Below are positions 1 to 7,495 of a stretch of DNA of 17,309 bases, one piece after another (within the stretch, counting starts at the first letter, position 1; the number at the start of each line of letters is the position of its first letter). The position numbers and the translations under genes are program-made. Source of the stretch: UBA5070 sp035604215 (GTDB lineage: Bacteria; Fibrobacterota; Fibrobacteria; UBA5070). Location: positions 1-17,309 of the forward strand of contig DATNIW010000118.1 in assembly GCA_035604215.1 (NCBI GenBank), in the 5' to 3' direction. The notes below the pieces were generated by a model. That model did no database searches, was not told the DNA's origin, and saw only the letters and a program-made list of their open reading frames with translations.

Positions 1-69
1 CGGAAACCGGTACGGAAGTACAAGCCCTCACGGCAGGTGCAAAAACAACGACGGGCCCGGCGCAGCCGA

Positions 70-174
70 TCATTCAAACCTGCGGAGCTCCGCCAGCACC
101 CGCGCCAACGCCTTGTCGGGGAACACGTCCAGTTTCAAGGCACCGGTTGGAGACCGCCGCAGAAAGTCTTGCGC
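70..174 (-). pseudogene. Possible C-terminal remnant of a disrupted gene
   Basis: Reading the minus strand from the putative insertion-sequence edge at 175 to a TGA at 70-72 gives about 34 residues, ending in LARVLAELRRFE. Nearly every third codon position is G or C, as in the real genes of this window. Upstream in the same frame the sequence turns into the insertion-sequence repeats and loses this character. That is what a gene cut by an insertion would look like, with only its 3' end left. The family cannot be recognised from so short a piece. It may instead be chance open frame in GC-rich DNA. Confidence 0.25.
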
Positions 175-230
175 TGTCAGCGGACACCTCAAAGTGATCC
201 ACCTTCGGACACTTGAAAGTGATTCACTTG
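175..230. mobile_element. IS21-like terminal repeat remnant
   Basis: Two 25-bp units lie in direct tandem (181-205 and 206-230) and match at 20 of 25 positions. Each starts CGGACAC and contains AAAGTGAT followed by CAC. Just outside is TGTCAG (175-180). IS21-family elements typically carry several imperfect repeats of about this size immediately inside ends that start with TG, often with this kind of AAAGTG-ATCCAC wording (recalled from the family, not searched). No istA or istB transposase and no matching second end is seen, so this would be a solo remnant. Confidence 0.4.
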
Positions 231-370
231 GTGCGAACCCGTTCTGTGGTGTGGAGCACGAGCATGGAGGCAAGGTAGATGGAAGGAAGCCTTGTTCCTG
301 ATGTCGAGGAGCAAGTCCTCCACGGCGTTCATGGAGTCGACGTCGAGATCGTCTGCCACAGAGGCGGTCT

Positions 371-1159
371 TCAGCTGGGTCGCGGGATTCCTGGGGTGAT
401 GCGCTCGGCTGGAGGCAGACGATCCAGGACACAGGTGCGGAACCATCGGGGTATCCGGGAAACCTTGGTCTCCAGTCGCCCGTTGGAGACCTCGGCGATC
501 CAGACGGATTCCCTGCCGGAGTTGTCGAAGATGTAGGCCCGATCCACGACCTTCATCGCAGGTAGCAGCAAGTCCAGGGAACGAATGTAGCGACTTGCGA
601 TCTTGTCTTCGGGAACACCATGTCCGCCTGCCGCTTGGCGGGACCGTACTCGCGCCACGTTGATCGATGGAGCATTGGTCGCCACGAAGTACAGGTAGGT
701 CCTGAAGCCTGCGGCTTTCGCTTCCTGCATGAACAGGACCTTGTCCTTCGACGACATGACGGACTCGAAGGAGAAATCTCTTCCGGACGCCAGAAGCCGG
801 CTGCGGAGATACTCGACCAGGGCCGATGCCAGATAGGAATCGACGACCATCTCTCCGGAAAGCAGAACGCTCCCGCGCAACCCCAGAGTTTCCAACGAAG
901 TGCTGCGTCCTTCCCGGTTCACCAACGGGTGTCGAGACAAGTGCAGACGCAGTTCTGCCAAGTCTGGTTTGATCCCTATGGCATCGAGATCGATCCCCCC
1001 GTCTCGTTTCCAGCGCTCTTCGATCTCGTCGGGATTGAGGTAGACTCCGAGCAGACGGCTCGGAAGTCCGCCATCATCGGAGAACAGCGCCCTCAGCGTG
1101 CTCTTTCCCGAGCCATTTGGACCCGCGAAGAGACGGACGCGCGGGGTCGGGGATTTCAC
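371..1159 (-). CDS. Zeta-toxin-like P-loop kinase
   Basis: This 262-residue protein belongs to the zeta-toxin/AAA-like P-loop kinases. A Walker A motif GPNGSGKST occupies residues 13-21 and is followed by NPDE. A block typical of the family comes later (FESVMSSKDK, then an RVRSRQAAGGHGVPEDKI-type stretch and RYIRSLDLL). Classical zeta toxins phosphorylate UDP-N-acetylglucosamine and block cell-wall synthesis; the substrate here is unknown. The start is a GTG (1157-1159) overlapping the TGA of the upstream 79-residue gene as GTGA, so the two are probably translationally coupled. Family members usually end near the VLDRL-type stretch. Here about 14 extra residues follow, perhaps a new end created by the neighbouring rearrangement. 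It could also be a non-toxic kinase. The family call is firm; toxicity is inferred. Confidence 0.8.
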   Translation of the reverse strand: MKSPTPRVRLFAGPNGSGKSTLRALFSDDGGLPSRLLGVYLNPDEIEERWKRDGGIDLDAIGIKPDLAELRLHLSRHPLVNREGRSTSLETLGLRGSVLLSGEMVVDSYLASALVEYLRSRLLASGRDFSFESVMSSKDKVLFMQEAKAAGFRTYLYFVATNAPSINVARVRSRQAAGGHGVPEDKIASRYIRSLDLLLPAMKVVDRAYIFDNSGRESVWIAEVSNGRLETKVSRIPRWFRTCVLDRLPPAERITPGIPRPS

Positions 1160-1395
1160 AACGAGTAAATCTGCCCCCGCCGAACCTTGGTCGGTCGCGG
1201 TGCGGGTCCGATTTTCCGAACGACCTCGCCGTTGCGGATCTCGCAGATCCAGCCGTCCTGGACCACCGTCGCTCCCAGAGTCGAAGCCGCGGCGATGGAG
1301 AACGCCCGACCCGTCACCTTCCTGGCAAGTTGCGGAACCAACTTTTCCAATTCATTGGGGGTGGTCTCGCCGTGGATTCTGGAAGCCCTGGACAT
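1156..1395 (-). CDS. Small partner protein of zeta-like kinase, candidate antitoxin
   Basis: This is a 79-residue protein starting MSRASRIHGETTP and ending RRGQIYSL. I do not recognise a named domain. Short proteins of this kind, with a basic start, an amphipathic middle and a small beta-rich end (VVQDGWICEIRNGEVV), do sit directly upstream of zeta-like kinases. The ATG at 1393-1395 is chosen because coding character begins there; farther upstream the frame becomes arginine-rich and overlaps the tfoX-like gene. GGAGG lies 13 nt before the ATG, slightly far. The stop overlaps the kinase GTG by 4 nt. Position and coupling suggest an antitoxin or accessory subunit. This is inference, and the protein does not look like the classical three-helix epsilon antitoxin. 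Confidence 0.65.
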   Translation of the reverse strand: MSRASRIHGETTPNELEKLVPQLARKVTGRAFSIAAASTLGATVVQDGWICEIRNGEVVRKIGPAPRPTKVRRGQIYSL

Positions 1396-1471
1396 TGGAA
1401 GGAAGATACCTCCAACTTGCCGGGGCTGGCGAATGCCCGAACCTCTCGGAACGCACGGGGCGATCTCGCCT

Positions 1472-1810
1472 CTATTCCTTCCGCGCCTTCGCTTTCTTCG
1501 CCTTCGGCGCCGGCAGCTCCCTCGCGGTGACGCGAAACAGCTCGTCCAGCTTGCGGGCGCGCACCGTGAAACGCTCGGGCACGATCGCGCAGGGTTTTGC
1601 ACCGGGATAGGGCGGCCCCTCCTCGTGCTCGCCCAAGAGGGCGAGGCCCGAGGCCGTGGGCTTCAGGTAGAGGATGTCGTCGCACACCAGGGCCACCATC
1701 TTTCCGTCCCGGAACAGTCCGTATTCCCCGAACATCTTCCGGGCGGTCACGGCCCCGTCGTCCGAGAGATGCGACAGGATCTGTTCGATGGTGGATGGAC
1801 TGGTGCTCAT
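1472..1810 (-). CDS. TfoX N-terminal domain family protein
   Basis: The 112-residue protein matches the TfoX/Sxy N-terminal domain across almost its whole length. Diagnostic pieces are RKMFGEYGLF, GKMVALV, DDILYLK, and PYPGAKPCAIVPE followed by a helix rich in R, K and L. In Haemophilus and E. coli, full-length Sxy/TfoX has this domain plus a second C-terminal one and co-activates competence genes with CRP. Stand-alone N-domain proteins like this are widespread and mostly uncharacterised. The C-terminus is a Lys/Ala tail (PKAKKAKARKE) that might contact nucleic acid. A GGAAGG sequence sits upstream of the ATG. It lies 52 nt downstream of higA on the same strand, so it may be read from the higBA promoter. 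Confidence 0.85.
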   Translation of the reverse strand: MSTSPSTIEQILSHLSDDGAVTARKMFGEYGLFRDGKMVALVCDDILYLKPTASGLALLGEHEEGPPYPGAKPCAIVPERFTVRARKLDELFRVTARELPAPKAKKAKARKE

Positions 1811-1862
1811 GCCGGGAGTTCCTTCCTGCCCGCAGGCATCGGTTTTCGCCGGAATTGCCGCC

Positions 1863-2213
1863 CTATCCGACCAGCACTTCCGAAGGGATGTGCAGGGTCC
1901 GATGCAGGTTCCGGATCATCGTGATCGTCAGGGAGCGCTTGCGATGCAGGACTTCCGATACGCGGTTGGTGCCTCCCAGGAGGGGAGCGAGGTCGGCGGG
2001 CGTCAGGCCTTGTTGCTCCATCCGGAAGCGGATCGCCTCGATCGGGTCGGGAGGCAGGATGGGTTGGTGCCGCCTTTCCCAGTCCTCCACGAGCGTGGAA
2101 AGGATCTCCAGACGGTCGCCCTCCGGGGTCCCCTTCCGGGCCGTCATGAGGGCTTCGATCGCCTTCAGGGCGAGCTTGTGGTCCCGGATGTTGCGGACAG
2201 GCTTGATGTCCAT
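1863..2213 (-). CDS. higA: HigA-type antitoxin, XRE-family helix-turn-helix
   Basis: This 116-residue protein starts MDIKPVRNIRDHKLAL, the usual opening of HigA antitoxins that pair with HigB of the PF09907 type. The first half (to about residue 55) should hold the toxin-binding segment. Residues about 58-112 form an XRE helix-turn-helix (RMEQQGLTPADLAPLLGG, then RVSEVLHRKRSLTITMIRNL). HigA neutralises HigB by binding it and represses its own operon by binding palindromes near the promoter. The ATG at 2211-2213 is 1 nt beyond the higB stop (TGA-C-ATG), which implies translational coupling. An in-frame ATG at 2252 is rejected because it would add 13 non-family residues inside higB. Confidence 0.9.
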   Translation of the reverse strand: MDIKPVRNIRDHKLALKAIEALMTARKGTPEGDRLEILSTLVEDWERRHQPILPPDPIEAIRFRMEQQGLTPADLAPLLGGTNRVSEVLHRKRSLTITMIRNLHRTLHIPSEVLVG

Positions 2214-2214
2214 G

Positions 2215-2514
2215 TCAGATCTCCTGGGCGTTGATGCGGTCGTACTCCGCATGGGTGCCGACGAACCGGATGTAGAGGACCCCGTGGGGGTAGTTGATCC
2301 AGGCGACCAACCTGTACTTGTTGCCTGCGATGTTGAAGACGGATCTTCCGTCTCGGAGGATGCTCGCGTTCAGGAACTGAGCCTTGAGATCCGAAGGCCT
2401 CGCCCAGTGCGCCGCCTCGACCTCGGAGAACCAAGCCCGCAACGGCTGCTCGGAATCTTCCCGACCTGCACGGCTCCAATGGTCGAGCAAGGTCTTTCTC
2501 GCGATGATCCTCAC
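2215..2514 (-). CDS. higB: HigB-type mRNA interferase toxin
   Basis: The protein (99 residues from the GTG at 2514) fits the HigB_toxin family PF09907. It opens RIIARKTLLDHW, has a central WARPSDLKAQF and VFNIAGNKYRLV, and ends YIRFVGTHAEYDRI. These toxins cleave mRNA on the ribosome and are held inactive by HigA. The gene order toxin then antitoxin is typical of higBA. Start choice: a possible -10 (TATATT, 2523-2528) lies between an upstream in-frame ATG (2530-2532) and the GTG at 2514. Family alignments begin at the RIIARKTL segment, so GTG is preferred. No Shine-Dalgarno precedes it, suggesting a leaderless message. If the promoter guess is wrong, the ATG gives 105 residues. Confidence 0.88.
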   Translation of the reverse strand: MRIIARKTLLDHWSRAGREDSEQPLRAWFSEVEAAHWARPSDLKAQFLNASILRDGRSVFNIAGNKYRLVAWINYPHGVLYIRFVGTHAEYDRINAQEI

Positions 2515-2522
2515 CGCCGATG

Positions 2523-2552
2523 AATATACCATCGTTTTCCCAAATTGGGAAA
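2523..2552 (-). promoter_or_regulatory. higBA promoter and candidate HigA operator
   Basis: A perfect palindrome, TTTCCCAA-A-TTGGGAAA on the plus strand, occupies 2536-2552. On the minus strand, TATATT (2528 to 2523) makes a -10, and TTCCCA 17 nt upstream, inside the palindrome, makes a plausible -35. A repressor bound there would block RNA polymerase, as HigA-type autoregulators do. The palindrome is seen directly; its role as HigA operator is inferred from position. Confidence 0.6.
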
Positions 2553-2660
2553 TGAAGCGCCGACTTTCCCCCAGCCCCCGACCCCGCCAGGAGTTCTGGA
2601 CGCCGTCTCGAATTCCCGTGTACTTTCCCGGGACACCCCTTTCGCCCAGGAGCCTCCACG

Positions 2661-3110
2661 ATGGGAAACACCGTACGATTGCACCGCGTCTTCAAGTCCA
2701 GTCCCGAGAAGGTGTACCGCGCCTTCCTGGAACCTGCCGCCTTCGCCCAGTGGCTTCCGCCCTACGGCTTCACCGCGACCGTGCACGAAATGGACGCGAA
2801 AGTGGGCGGATCCTACAAGATGTCCTTCACCAGCTTCGGGAATGGCTTGGGCCACAGCTTCGGGGGCACCTACCTGGAGCTGGTCCCGAACCAGCGGATC
2901 CGCTACGACCACCGGTTCGACGATCCCAACCTCCCCGGTGTGGTCGAGGTGACCGTCGATCTGCGACCGGTGCTGTGCGGGACCGAATTGAAGGTGGTGC
3001 AGGAGAACCTGCCCGACGCCATCCCCGTGGAATTCTGCTACCTCGGCTGGCAGGAATCCCTGGTACAGCTCGCGCACCTGGTGGAACCGGAGATCCCGGC
3101 CGGGCCCTGA
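2661..3110 (+). CDS. SRPBCC (AHSA1-like) domain protein
   Basis: This 149-residue protein has the START/SRPBCC fold signature of the AHSA1 group (activator of Hsp90 ATPase homologue 1-like). It opens with RLHRVFKSSPEKVYRAFLEP and AFAQWLPP, followed by GGSYKMSFTS and GGTYLELVPNQRIRYDHRF. The long C-terminal helix is introduced by YLGWQESLVQLAHLVEPE. The fold makes a hydrophobic pocket. Bacterial members are mostly of unknown function, some binding small lipophilic ligands and some linked to detoxification or stress. AGGAG (in CAGGAGCCTCCACG) precedes the ATG at a good distance. The gene is read away from higBA, with 128 bp between them, and has no obvious operon partner. No specific function is claimed. 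Confidence 0.85.
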   Translation: MGNTVRLHRVFKSSPEKVYRAFLEPAAFAQWLPPYGFTATVHEMDAKVGGSYKMSFTSFGNGLGHSFGGTYLELVPNQRIRYDHRFDDPNLPGVVEVTVDLRPVLCGTELKVVQENLPDAIPVEFCYLGWQESLVQLAHLVEPEIPAGP

Positions 3111-3258
3111 TCGAAAGCCGATGGGGTGTTGCGCAAAGCCGGGACCCCGATCCCGATCCGACGGATCAGGCGTGAGCACCGCACCGCGCCCCAATAAACA
3201 TCGTTCATAACTGAAATAAACACCAAAAGACTTAATTAATTCGATTATATTCTATCTA
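3111..3258 (+). promoter_or_regulatory. AT-rich promoter patch before AAA ATPase
   Basis: Bases 3190-3258 are strikingly AT-rich against the GC-rich surroundings. They contain AATAAACA twice (3193-3200 and 3215-3222, 22 bp apart), TTAATTAATT (3232-3241), and TATATT at 3246-3251, which ends 7 nt before the ATG. This looks like a -10 element for a leaderless message. Earlier, GATCCG-A-CGGATC (3155-3167) is a 13-bp perfect inverted repeat after the SRPBCC gene, without a T-run. Confidence 0.45.
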
Positions 3259-4467
3259 ATGATTCGCCGACCCCAATACGAAGCCTTGGTTCAACCTTTC
3301 GTGGGCAAGCCGTTGGCGAAGGTGTTCACGGGACTTCGCCGGGTGGGCAAGAGCGGGCTCCTGACCTTGCTGCGGGAACGGTTCGAGGCGCAGGGGGAAT
3401 GGCGTGGCAGGATCGTGGGCATCGACATGGAGAGCCTGGAATTCCCGTTCCTGGACTCCGACCAGGCATTGTTCCGGCATTGCCTGGAGCGCGTCGAGGG
3501 GGAACCCGGTGTGCTGTTCCTGGACGAGGCGCAGGAAATCCCGGCTTGGCAGAAGGCGGTGGCGGCCCTCCTGAAGAAAGGGTGGGACGTCTACGCGACC
3601 GGCTCGAATGCGCACATGCTGAGTTCCGACCACGCGACCAACCTGGCGGGGCGGTACATCGAGATCGCGGTGCAAGGCCTGTCCTTCCCGGAATATCTGG
3701 CCTTCGCGGAGCATTACGGCACGCCGCTTCCGGAGGGAAACGAGGATCGCTTCTGGCACTATCTGCGCTGGGGCTCCTTTCCTGGAATCCATCAGATCTC
3801 GTGGTCGGAGCAGCCGTGGCGACAGTATCTGGATGCGATCCAGAACACAGTGGTGCTGCGCGACGTCGTGGCGAGATTCCAGATCCGGAACATCCGGCTG
3901 CTGGAGGACGTGTACACGTTCCTGTTGGACAACCTCGGCCAGTTCTCCACCGCGAAGAGCATCAGCGACTTCATGAAGAACCAACGGAGCTCGGCTTCCC
4001 AGGAAACGGTGCAGGAGTACATGAGGGCCTTGGAATCCGCCTTCGCGCTCATCCGGGTCCAGCGCTACGACCTCAAGGGGAAGCGGCTCCTGGAGCGCAA
4101 CGAGAAGTACTTCGCAGGCGACCTGGGTCTCCGCACGGCCCGCCGGGGATTCCAGACCACGGCCATTTCGGGAATGCTGGAGAATGCGGTGTGCCTGGAG
4201 CTTCGCCGTCGCGGCTTCCAGGTGCATGTGGGCAAGATCGGCGAGCTGGAAGTGGATTTCGTCGCGGAAAGGCGAGGCGAGACGGCCTACTACCAGGTGG
4301 CGTACCAACTGGGCGATCCAGCCACCTTGGAACGCGAATACGCCTCCCTGGAACGGATCCAGGACAACTACCCCAAGACCGTCCTGAGCATGGACAGGAT
4401 CGCTCCCAAGCGCAAGGGTATCCTGCATGCCTACCTGCCCCGTTGGCTGATGAACGAAGGCGAATAG
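3259..4467 (+). CDS. AAA ATPase with AAA_14 and DUF4143 domains
   Basis: The 402-residue protein belongs to the large AAA_14/DUF4143 group. A Walker A GLRRVGKS lies at residues 25-32 within the family TGxRRVGKS context. A Walker B VLFLDEAQE lies at 85-93, followed by a sensor-like ATGSNAHML. The DUF4143 part has FLLDNLGQFSTAKSISDF and the restriction-endonuclease-like end MLENAVCLELRRRGF, then KIGELEVDFVAE with a PD-(D/E)xK-like E-V-D core. The role of these proteins is unsettled; they are numerous in anaerobes and in accessory DNA. The residue after GKS is Gly instead of the usual Thr. No Shine-Dalgarno is present; the ATG follows a -10-like TATATT by 7 nt. The acylphosphatase ATG begins 1 nt after the TAG. 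Confidence 0.88.
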   Translation: MIRRPQYEALVQPFVGKPLAKVFTGLRRVGKSGLLTLLRERFEAQGEWRGRIVGIDMESLEFPFLDSDQALFRHCLERVEGEPGVLFLDEAQEIPAWQKAVAALLKKGWDVYATGSNAHMLSSDHATNLAGRYIEIAVQGLSFPEYLAFAEHYGTPLPEGNEDRFWHYLRWGSFPGIHQISWSEQPWRQYLDAIQNTVVLRDVVARFQIRNIRLLEDVYTFLLDNLGQFSTAKSISDFMKNQRSSASQETVQEYMRALESAFALIRVQRYDLKGKRLLERNEKYFAGDLGLRTARRGFQTTAISGMLENAVCLELRRRGFQVHVGKIGELEVDFVAERRGETAYYQVAYQLGDPATLEREYASLERIQDNYPKTVLSMDRIAPKRKGILHAYLPRWLMNEGE

Positions 4468-4468
4468 C

Positions 4469-4741
4469 ATGCCACGCATCCGATTTCTCGTGTCCGGCGA
4501 CGTGCAGGGGGTGGGATTCCGCTACTTCACCCTGGAGCGCGCCCGGAGCTTGGGCGTTTCCGGATGGGTCCGCAACCGCTGGGACGGCAAGGTGGAAGGG
4601 GAGGCGGAAGGGTCCGAAGCCGCCTTGGCCGAGTTCGGGAGGGAACTGCGCCGGGGGCCGGTTTCCGCGCAGGTCGATGCGGTCCAGATCCACGAGATTC
4701 CGGCAATGGGAGAGCGTCCGGTCTTCCGGATCGAGCCATGA
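4469..4741 (+). CDS. acyP: Acylphosphatase
   Basis: This is a 90-residue cytosolic enzyme that hydrolyses acyl phosphates such as acetyl phosphate or carbamoyl phosphate to carboxylate and phosphate. The family signature is complete. GDVQGVGFRYF carries the phosphate-binding loop and the catalytic Arg18. The following SGWVRNRWDGKVE carries the catalytic Asn36, and the protein ends with VFRIEP. The length is normal. It starts 1 nt after the stop of the AAA ATPase gene with no clear Shine-Dalgarno of its own, so its translation probably depends on reinitiation from that gene. No functional link between the two products is known to me. The gene ends 88 nt before typA. Confidence 0.93.
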   Translation: MPRIRFLVSGDVQGVGFRYFTLERARSLGVSGWVRNRWDGKVEGEAEGSEAALAEFGRELRRGPVSAQVDAVQIHEIPAMGERPVFRIEP

Positions 4742-4813
4742 GCAAGAATCGGCCTTTTCTGGACGAAATGTCGCTGAATCGCACCGATATGGCCTGTTGA
4801 CCCTACAAGCTTC

Positions 4814-4819
4814 TACTTT
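4814..4819 (+). promoter_or_regulatory. Possible -10 element of typA
   Basis: TACTTT ends 10 nt before the typA ATG, and no Shine-Dalgarno lies between them. The spacing matches a transcript beginning at or a few nt before the start codon. TTGACC at 4797-4802 is too close to act as its -35. The support is weak on its own; it comes from three other genes in the window with the same arrangement. Confidence 0.3.
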
Positions 4820-4829
4820 GGCCCCCGCA

Positions 4830-6656
<1,827 letters not shown>

Positions 6657-6917
6657 TCGAGCAATTCGAGGCGTGGTTTCCAGCTCACTCGGACTGGAAT
6701 CCTCGCTGCCCAACCTCGCCGTTCGGCTCGTGACCGATTTCGACACCGGAACGCCCGCAGGGCGTTGACGAGCGAGGGCTTCAGCCCGAGATGTGCGGCG
6801 TGGTCCGCACAAGTCGGAGGTTTCGATCCGGTTGAATTCCATATGTTCTGGAGTTCCGGGTCCTATATTTATCCCATGGCGGATCTGGAACTCCTGATCC
6901 GCGGGAGGTGATCGAGG
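6657..6917 (+). promoter_or_regulatory. Hairpin cluster and hemerythrin promoter region
   Basis: After typA there are three stem-loops in a row: AACGCCC-GCA-GGGCGTT (6750-6766), GGGCT-TC-AGCCC (6776-6787), and TGTGCGG-6 nt-CCGCACA (6792-6811). None has a T-run. They may terminate typA or form a REP-like palindromic unit. Next come CTATATTT (-10-like TATATTT, 6864-6870), the arms GGAGTTCC (6850-6857) and GGAACTCC (6887-6894) flanking it, and a hairpin GCGGATC-10 nt-GATCCGC (6879-6902) just before the ribosome binding site of the hemerythrin gene. No small gene is evident. Confidence 0.45.
6904..6913 (+). promoter_or_regulatory. Very strong Shine-Dalgarno of hemerythrin gene
   Basis: GGAGGTGATC is an uninterrupted 10-nt complement of the standard bacterial 16S rRNA 3' tail and lies 4 nt before the ATG (9 nt from the GGAGG core). 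This is unusually extensive compared with the other genes here and shows that the organism uses canonical anti-Shine-Dalgarno pairing. It fixes the start at 6918. Confidence 0.8.
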
Positions 6918-7346
6918 ATGTCGCTCTTGATCTGGAAGGATGAGTACCTCACCCAGGTGGAGGAAATCGACAGCCAGCATCTGCGACTGATCGAGCTGAT
7001 CAACGGGATCTACGACCTGCTGCGTTCGGGACGCGGGAACGAGTCGATCGCCGAGGCCCTGGACGAGGTCGTCGATTACACGCAATTCCACTTCTCCACC
7101 GAGGAGAAGTTCATGGCGGCCACCGAATATCCCGGCGTGATGGCCCATTCCGGCGAACACGAACGGCTCCTCGACCAGATCAGGGAGCTGCGCCGATCGG
7201 TGCAGGACGGGCGCACCGTGGTCTCCATGAACGAGATCTATTTCCTGAAGGACTGGCTCCTGAGCCATTTCCAGGGTCCCGACAAGGGGCTTGCCCGCCA
7301 CCTGCTGAACCGAGCCCTTCCCCTGATCGAGGACGCGGCGATCTGA
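6918..7346 (+). CDS. Bacteriohemerythrin
   Basis: This 142-residue protein is a single-domain, soluble, non-haem di-iron O2-binding protein of the bacteriohemerythrin family. It opens with the typical W-x3-Y and IDSQH. All seven expected iron ligands are present in the right spacing: His21, His58 and Glu62 (HFSTE), His77 and His81 (HSGEH), His117 and Asp122 (HFQGPD). Such proteins store, deliver or sense oxygen (some sense redox state or nitric oxide) and are common in microaerophiles and anaerobes. There is no signal peptide and no fused sensory or signalling domain. The gene is single, with its own promoter-like TATATTT 48 nt upstream and a very strong ribosome binding site. Inverted repeats around the -10 suggest regulation. 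The next gene starts about 150 nt downstream. Confidence 0.95.
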   Translation: MSLLIWKDEYLTQVEEIDSQHLRLIELINGIYDLLRSGRGNESIAEALDEVVDYTQFHFSTEEKFMAATEYPGVMAHSGEHERLLDQIRELRRSVQDGRTVVSMNEIYFLKDWLLSHFQGPDKGLARHLLNRALPLIEDAAI

Positions 7347-7495
7347 CCCGAACCCGGGTGCGCTCCAGGGAGACCCGCTGCGGGCTCGGCCCCCCCTGTG
7401 GCCTTCGTTCGAGGATTTTCGCCGTGCCGTGCGGAAACTAGGTTGAATTGCCATTTTTCGGCATTCTGCACATGATCTGGACCAGGACGGGCGCG

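Larger units (their letters stand above)
1..370. other. Gene-poor left edge with insertion-sequence debris
   Basis: No intact gene can be supported here. The stretch holds a possible C-terminal gene remnant on the minus strand (about 70-174), two 25-bp direct repeats that look like an IS21-type end (181-230), and a tract up to the stop of the zeta-like toxin gene. On the minus strand an open frame (189-446) overlaps the toxin end and runs through the repeat; it resembles nothing I recognise. Bases 1-69 show nothing. The region is best read as scarred DNA at the edge of an accessory island. Confidence 0.45.

Noticed and set aside
2214..2252. An extended HigA start 13 codons upstream
   Set aside because: The extension lies inside higB and is not family-like; the ATG at 2213 directly after the higB stop is the standard arrangement.
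4797..4802. TTGACC as a -35 box for typA
   Set aside because: Only 11 nt separate it from TACTTT, too short for a normal sigma-70 spacer, and no good hexamer lies at 16-18 nt.
3399..4829. A long in-frame N-terminal extension of typA covering the ATPase and acylphosphatase genes
   Set aside because: Homology to TypA begins at the 4830 ATG, and the upstream frame is out of phase with two real genes; the protein would exceed 1000 residues.
7347..7495. Possible short gene or terminator between hemerythrin and the TPR gene
   Set aside because: Only tiny palindromes (ACCCGGGT, CCCGC-T-GCGGG) without a T-run and no ORF with coding character were seen.
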